DNA from: Bacteroidales bacterium GP3
Lineage (GTDB): Bacteria > Bacteroidota > Bacteroidia > Bacteroidales > Muribaculaceae
Assembly: GCA_001701075.1 (NCBI GenBank)
Contig: DAAK01000195.1
Span: forward strand, 1-10,864
DNA: 10,864 nt
Direction: 5' to 3'
Both the position numbers and the translations under genes were made by a program. The notes beneath the pieces were generated by a model. It searched no databases and was not told the origin of the DNA. It worked only from the letters and a program-made list of their open reading frames with translations. This document shows, in pieces, positions 7,734-10,864 of the stretch (position 1 is the stretch's first letter; each line of letters begins with the position of its first letter).

Positions 7734-8414
7734 TCATTTTATCCTGAACCAATATCCTGCCGTCACTCCGACACTCAATTGATTCGAGATTGAGAATGTA
7801 TCCTGTCTTCCCGAAGGCATTACGTTGCCTATACCATAATATACACGGGCCTCCAAGACTACAGAATTCTTTCGATTGAAACTGAACTCACCACCAAGAC
7901 CCGCAACGATTCCGAAATCGAGTTTCTGGCTGACATCCATTGTCAACTGCTCTTCTCTTCTGTTTTTGTCGTGGAACCCTTCAAGACCGGAGGTATCATG
8001 ATAGTCGAAATTACTTTTAATATGATCACCTATATAATATGCAATTTCGGGACCTGCATTGATAAAGAACTTCTTGCGCTGGCCAAAATAGATATGTGAC
8101 ATTATAGGCACTTCTACATAGTTCAAAATACGCTGGTATGAATAAGGAAGATCCTCGAACTTTTCAGCCCAACCTCTTTGCACAAGATTGACCTCCGCAA
8201 TAAGGCCAAAATGATTCTCTTCTGTATAGCGGAAAGTAAAACCTGCGGTATAACCCATCCCTAATTTGCTCGTTATAGAGGGTTTAAACATGACTGTGGA
8301 AAATGTCACACCGCCTCTTGCACCTAAGTCAACACGGGAGTCAAAATGGGTTTGAGCCCATCCTGATAATATTACTGAGAACGATATGATTATCAAAAAA
8401 GTAAATCTCTTCAT
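7734..8414 (-). CDS. PorT-like outer-membrane beta-barrel protein
   Basis: A 226-residue protein predicted to be an outer-membrane barrel of about 8 strands, like the PorT/OMP_b-brl_2 proteins common in Bacteroidetes. The open frame extends further upstream, but I place the start at 8414. 'MKRFTFLIIISFSVILSGWAQ' is a clear signal peptide with likely cleavage after the Ala of 'GWA', whereas the longer reading overlaps the preceding gene and looks unlike a protein start. After the signal come alternating-residue amphipathic strands rich in Gly and aromatics, for example 'DLGARGGVTFS', 'GMGYTAGFTFRY', 'KLDFGIVAGLGGEFSF', 'SVVLEARVYYGIGNV' and the final 'LSVGVTAGYWFRIK'. The aromatic residue near the C-terminus fits a barrel last strand. 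It starts 4 bp after the LysM gene stop, so it is the second gene of that operon. PorT itself serves type IX secretion, but this family is broad and I see no basis for naming it porT. Confidence 0.8.
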   Translation of the reverse strand: MKRFTFLIIISFSVILSGWAQTHFDSRVDLGARGGVTFSTVMFKPSITSKLGMGYTAGFTFRYTEENHFGLIAEVNLVQRGWAEKFEDLPYSYQRILNYVEVPIMSHIYFGQRKKFFINAGPEIAYYIGDHIKSNFDYHDTSGLEGFHDKNRREEQLTMDVSQKLDFGIVAGLGGEFSFNRKNSVVLEARVYYGIGNVMPSGRQDTFSISNQLSVGVTAGYWFRIK

Positions 8415-8418
8415 ACCA

Positions 8419-10404
8419 TCACCTGCGAATAAGAATTTTTTCAATATCTCCGTAAGGAGTAAAGCGGATGATATAGGCCGACGGATTGAAGAATCCTCCC
8501 CAGTTGCCAACCCTCTCAAGATTGATCGGGGTCTGGATTTCCATTCCTTCAGGAACCTCAGCATTAAAGTCACCTTCATTTGCAGCGATGCCTGGAATAA
8601 AATAATTTGCTATATCATATCCAGCTACAGCATAAGTGGGAAACGACCTGATGGGACCATGTCCATACGCTGTGGAATATGTGGCAATAAATTCTTTTCC
8701 TCGACCCGATGTATGGTCAAAGAAGAATCTCGAAGGGAAATATACATCAGCCTTATGGAAACGTTCCTTCAGGCCCTCGGCAACAGTAATCCAGTTGGGA
8801 CGTCCCATCACCTTGATTTCTACGAATGGATTGTTCTCCTTCAAATATTCAATGGCTGTAATCATTGTCTGAATCTCATCTCGAGATGTGGGGTATCCGT
8901 AGAAAAGATATCTTCCACCCTCTTCGAGTTTCATCTCGGCGAGATCATCAAGTTTCCTGCTTATGACAGAAGCACCATCCCGTCTGCTCTTGATTGACTC
9001 TGCAAATGAATCCTCTGCATCCTCCTTGCCAACCATGACAAGTTTATAAGAGCCAAATGTTGACGCCAACCATTCCCCTACTTCATCGCTGAAATAGGCA
9101 GAAGGAGTAAGTAGATGTATTATCGATGGATTTTCAAGATAGAGCTCGCTCTTTACATCGAATGAATTTACTATTTCAACACCATTACTTTCTCCATATT
9201 CTGCAAGCCATGCAGGGAAATTTTTCTCATATGTAGTGACAATAATATCAGCCTTAAAATTGTCGAGATCGGCCATTATTGACTCAGACACCTTCACCGA
9301 GTCTGCATCCGTCTTATTGTCGCATAATACCTTGAATTTAATTTGATAAGGAGCATCCTTCAGGCGATCAAGAGCCAAGAGGGTTCCTCTTGTGAATTCA
9401 TTATCCCTTTTCGACATGGGATCTTCTATCAACAATGCCAAATTAACTGAATGAGCGACATCCGACAATGAATCTGCCACTCCGAGCATATGCACTTCCT
9501 TATATATATCCCTTCGACCTTCAAGACTGTTTTCACGCTCATCGACAGATTCTACTTCTTTTTCAACTGTAGTAGTCTCAATGACCGGTATAGCTATCTG
9601 AGAATTCTTTTTCAAATGTGTGCCCGAATTGGCCTCTAAAAGATCCTCAATGTCAACACCAGTCTTTTCTGCCACTGTCTCCCAAGTATCGCTTTTTTCA
9701 GCCTTATAAGTATCAATACGAGCTATGCGTGTCTCTTCAACTTCTTTCTTTACCTTATTGTCTTTATTGGAATTGACACTTATCCTGAGGATATCTCCAG
9801 AAGCAAAACTATTTTCAGACACACCTTTATTGTCGCGCAGCAATTGCTCTACGCTCGTGTTATATTCACTTGCAATGTCAGTAAGAGTATCGCCATCCTT
9901 TATGGCGTAATAAAGGAAAGACGAGCCGTCGTTAATCAATTCTGGTTCCTGAGGGATAGTAATGACATCTCCCCTTCTAAGCAAAGTTTTAGCAGACGGA
10001 TTGTAGAGATATATTTTATCTATCTTTACATCATACATTTTTGCTATAGAGTAGACAGAATCACCCTTTTTCACCACATGGCGTATTACAGGATATACTT
10101 CAGGAGGAGTAAAATCAGAGACAACCCCATTTTCGTACTTCCTATCATCCATAGCTACGGGATAATACACCTTAGCACCTTTCTCCAGTTTGTTGCCGAG
10201 AGAAGGATTCAACTCATCAAGTCTATCTAAGTTCCATCCGAAGCGATTGGCTATTCCATAAAGCGAATCTCCTTTCTTCACTTCATACATATAATATTCA
10301 CTTCCCGCAATATTTACCTTGGGAAGATCTTTAGGCGAAACTGCTGCAGAAGCAGACAAAAAAAAGCAAATCGCAGAAGCGACACATAATATGTATTTTT
10401 TCAT
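8419..10404 (-). CDS. Secreted protein with four LysM repeats and a PBP-like C-terminal half
   Basis: A 661-residue periplasmic protein predicted to bind peptidoglycan. An in-frame ATG lies 21 bp further upstream (10425), but 'MKKYILCVASAICFFLSASAA' is a classic signal peptide, so I start at 10404. No lipobox is visible near the cleavage site. LysM modules lie at about 38-83 ('YEVKKGDSLYGIANRF'), 107-151 ('HVVKKGDSVYSIAKMY') and 165-210 ('YAIKDGDTLTDIASEY'). A weaker fourth lies at 231-274 ('YKAEKSDTWETVAEKTG', lacking the usual Gly-Asp). A charged linker (about 275-300) leads to a region (about 300-661) resembling type I periplasmic binding proteins. It has alternating beta/alpha segments such as 'ADIIVTTYE', 'IIHLLTPSAYFSDEVGEWL', 'YKLVMVGKEDAEDSFAESI' and a late 'TYAVAGYDIANYFI'. 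Proteins of this layout recur in Bacteroidetes without an agreed function. It is the first gene of an operon with the barrel gene; a distant analogy to LpoA, a PBP-fold activator of peptidoglycan synthases, is inference only. Confidence 0.85.
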   Translation of the reverse strand: MKKYILCVASAICFFLSASAAVSPKDLPKVNIAGSEYYMYEVKKGDSLYGIANRFGWNLDRLDELNPSLGNKLEKGAKVYYPVAMDDRKYENGVVSDFTPPEVYPVIRHVVKKGDSVYSIAKMYDVKIDKIYLYNPSAKTLLRRGDVITIPQEPELINDGSSFLYYAIKDGDTLTDIASEYNTSVEQLLRDNKGVSENSFASGDILRISVNSNKDNKVKKEVEETRIARIDTYKAEKSDTWETVAEKTGVDIEDLLEANSGTHLKKNSQIAIPVIETTTVEKEVESVDERENSLEGRRDIYKEVHMLGVADSLSDVAHSVNLALLIEDPMSKRDNEFTRGTLLALDRLKDAPYQIKFKVLCDNKTDADSVKVSESIMADLDNFKADIIVTTYEKNFPAWLAEYGESNGVEIVNSFDVKSELYLENPSIIHLLTPSAYFSDEVGEWLASTFGSYKLVMVGKEDAEDSFAESIKSRRDGASVISRKLDDLAEMKLEEGGRYLFYGYPTSRDEIQTMITAIEYLKENNPFVEIKVMGRPNWITVAEGLKERFHKADVYFPSRFFFDHTSGRGKEFIATYSTAYGHGPIRSFPTYAVAGYDIANYFIPGIAANEGDFNAEVPEGMEIQTPINLERVGNWGGFFNPSAYIIRFTPYGDIEKILIRR

Positions 10405-10432
10405 CTCACTTATTAAAAATTGCAAAAGAGCA

Positions 10433-10466
10433 GCCGCAAGACATGACTGTAGAAACTTGATGCGGC
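10433..10466 (-). promoter_or_regulatory. GC-rich inverted repeat in the LysM operon leader
   Basis: GCCGCA at 10433-10438 and TGCGGC at 10461-10466 are perfect inverted repeats 22 bases apart, unusual in this AT-rich leader. On the minus strand the second arm is followed by TGCTCTTTTGC, faintly like an intrinsic terminator, so an attenuator is conceivable. On the plus strand the hairpin is followed by AAGCCCCTTTTT. The loop is long and the stem only 6 bp, so this is a weak call. Confidence 0.3.
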
Positions 10467-10488
10467 AAGCCCCTTTTTGTTCATCTTA

Positions 10489-10496
10489 CAAAATTA
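10489..10496 (-). promoter_or_regulatory. Bacteroidetes -7 promoter box for the LysM-barrel operon
   Basis: Read on the minus strand these bases are TAATTTTG, an exact TAnnTTTG match, 84 bp before the chosen LysM start codon. No good -33 TTTG is seen 19-21 bp upstream. Predicted transcription start is near 10483, giving a leader of about 80 nt that contains the GC-rich inverted repeat. Confidence 0.5.
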
Positions 10497-10599
10497 CTAA
10501 AAATTTCTGGAGAATAATGCATAAAAAATCATATAAATCAAAAATTGTCTAAAAAACACCTAAATTTCGGAATTTTGGATAAAATTATACCCTATAACA

Positions 10600-10631
10600 T
10601 TAGGTTATTCGAAGGTTTTTTATTAAATTTG
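10600..10631 (+). promoter_or_regulatory. Predicted promoter of ppdK
   Basis: TAAATTTG at 10624-10631 matches the Bacteroidetes -7 consensus TAnnTTTG exactly. TTAG at 10600-10603, one base off the -33 TTTG, lies 20 bp upstream, within the usual spacing. Transcription should start near 10637, giving a leader of about 105 nt before the ppdK ATG. Confidence 0.55.
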
Positions 10632-10638
10632 CACACAA

Positions 10639-10696
10639 TATCCGACTGACGGATGAAAACCCACCAAAATGCGCTATCTGGGCGTCGCACGTGGTT
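10639..10696 (+). promoter_or_regulatory. Potentially structured 5' leader of ppdK
   Basis: Directly after the predicted start site, ATCCG (10640-10644) pairs with CGGAT (10650-10654) around a 5-base loop, extendable by one G-U pair. A second, two-part stem follows. An outer arm AACCCAC (10658-10664) pairs with GTGGTT (10691-10696) with one bulged C, and an inner TGCG (10670-10673) pairs with CGCA (10686-10689). The rest of the leader up to the ATG is AT-rich and unstructured. I recognise no known riboswitch or tRNA here; the folds come from reading by eye. Confidence 0.35.
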
Positions 10697-10742
10697 CAGG
10701 TATATAACCTTAATGACAATAAATATATATAATTAATAACAA

Positions 10743-10864
10743 ATGGCAAAGAAAGTCTATACGTTCGGCAATGGTAAAGCCGAAGGTAATGCCGAGATGA
10801 GAAACCTTCTCGGTGGCAAGGGAGCAAACCTTGCAGAGATGAATCTTCTGGGAATGCCCGTACC
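10743..10864 (+). CDS. ppdK: Pyruvate, phosphate dikinase, 5' end only
   Basis: The first 40 codons of a gene cut off by the window edge. The N-terminus 'MAKKVYTFGNGKAEG' followed by 'NLLGGKGANLAEMNLLGMPVP' is the hallmark start of pyruvate phosphate dikinase: the 'LGGKGANLAEM' segment begins the ATP-grasp nucleotide-binding domain shared by PPDK and PEP synthase, and the opening 'YTFG' is typical of PPDK rather than PEP synthase. The full enzyme (usually about 870-910 residues) interconverts ATP + pyruvate + Pi and AMP + PEP + PPi in the cytoplasm. In gut Bacteroidales it links PEP and pyruvate and uses or makes PPi, matching the nearby hppA. The ATG at 10743 is the only sensible start. The catalytic histidine and PEP-binding domains lie outside the window. 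Confidence 0.92.
   Translation, partial: MAKKVYTFGNGKAEGNAEMRNLLGGKGANLAEMNLLGMPV

Larger units (their letters stand above)
10405..10742. other. Divergent intergenic region between the LysM operon and ppdK
   Basis: These 338 bp contain no convincing coding sequence. An open frame reading through 10319-10552 (+) is low-complexity and overlaps the LysM gene start on the other strand. What it does hold is a leftward -7 box, a rightward -7 box, an inverted repeat in the LysM leader and a hairpin-containing leader for ppdK, each listed separately. The centre (about 10497-10623) is strongly AT-rich with A and T runs, as expected between two divergent promoters. Confidence 0.7.

Noticed and set aside
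8415..8579. N-terminal extension of the barrel protein to an upstream ATG at 8579
   Set aside because: The extra 55 residues overlap the LysM gene, are Arg/Ser-rich and unlike a protein start, and would bury a clear signal peptide that begins at 8414.
8386..8997. 203-residue plus-strand open frame opposite the LysM gene
   Set aside because: It runs antisense to a well-supported gene, has no recognisable domain, and spans the junction of two real minus-strand genes.
10670..10715. tRNA-like GGTTCAGG segment in the ppdK leader
   Set aside because: There is no acceptor stem, anticodon arm or matching T-arm; it only superficially resembles a T-loop.
1..10864. A hidden defence system, CRISPR array, prophage or integrative element
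   Set aside because: There are no spaced direct repeats of CRISPR type, integrases, transposases, toxins or restriction genes. SbcCD here has standard length and motifs of the housekeeping repair complex.

Overview
The window reads as ordinary chromosome of an anaerobic gut-type Bacteroidales (Bacteroides/Prevotella/Muribaculaceae-like); I cannot name the genus. The basis is gene content (a PPi-pumping membrane pyrophosphatase with the K+-dependent signature, pyruvate phosphate dikinase, a PorT-like outer-membrane barrel, an AAA/DUF4143 ATPase), three exact matches to the Bacteroidetes -7 promoter box TAnnTTTG, weak or absent Shine-Dalgarno sequences, and AT-rich intergenic DNA.

Layout. Bases 1-413 (+) are the 3' end of a DUF4143-type ATPase gene. 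Bases 498-5209 (+) hold a complete sbcD-sbcC operon, the Mre11/Rad50-type DNA end-processing nuclease and its SMC-like ATPase. A strong hairpin terminator (5232-5271) and a small ATGCAT-rich repeat cluster (5278-5354) separate it from the convergent hppA (5356-7599, -), a membrane ion-pumping pyrophosphatase. Next on the minus strand is a two-gene envelope operon: a secreted protein with four LysM repeats and a periplasmic-binding-protein-like C-terminal half (8419-10404), followed 4 bp later by a PorT-like outer-membrane beta-barrel (7734-8414). A 338-bp divergent intergenic region (10405-10742) carries promoters in both directions and leads into the first 40 codons of ppdK (10743 to the window end, +).

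How the genes relate. SbcC and SbcD form one complex. HppA and PpdK both handle pyrophosphate: PPDK interconverts PEP/AMP/PPi and pyruvate/ATP/Pi, and HppA turns PPi hydrolysis into an ion gradient, so they fit a PPi-based energy economy even though they are separate transcription units. The LysM and barrel proteins are probably an envelope pair spanning peptidoglycan and outer membrane; their function is unknown.

I found no CRISPR array, RNA gene, transposase, phage gene or defence cassette, and no convincing new multi-gene system. The most notable points are the LysM/PBP-like plus barrel pair, the residues in HppA that suggest dual Na+/H+ pumping, and predicted 5'-terminal hairpins on the hppA and ppdK transcripts.
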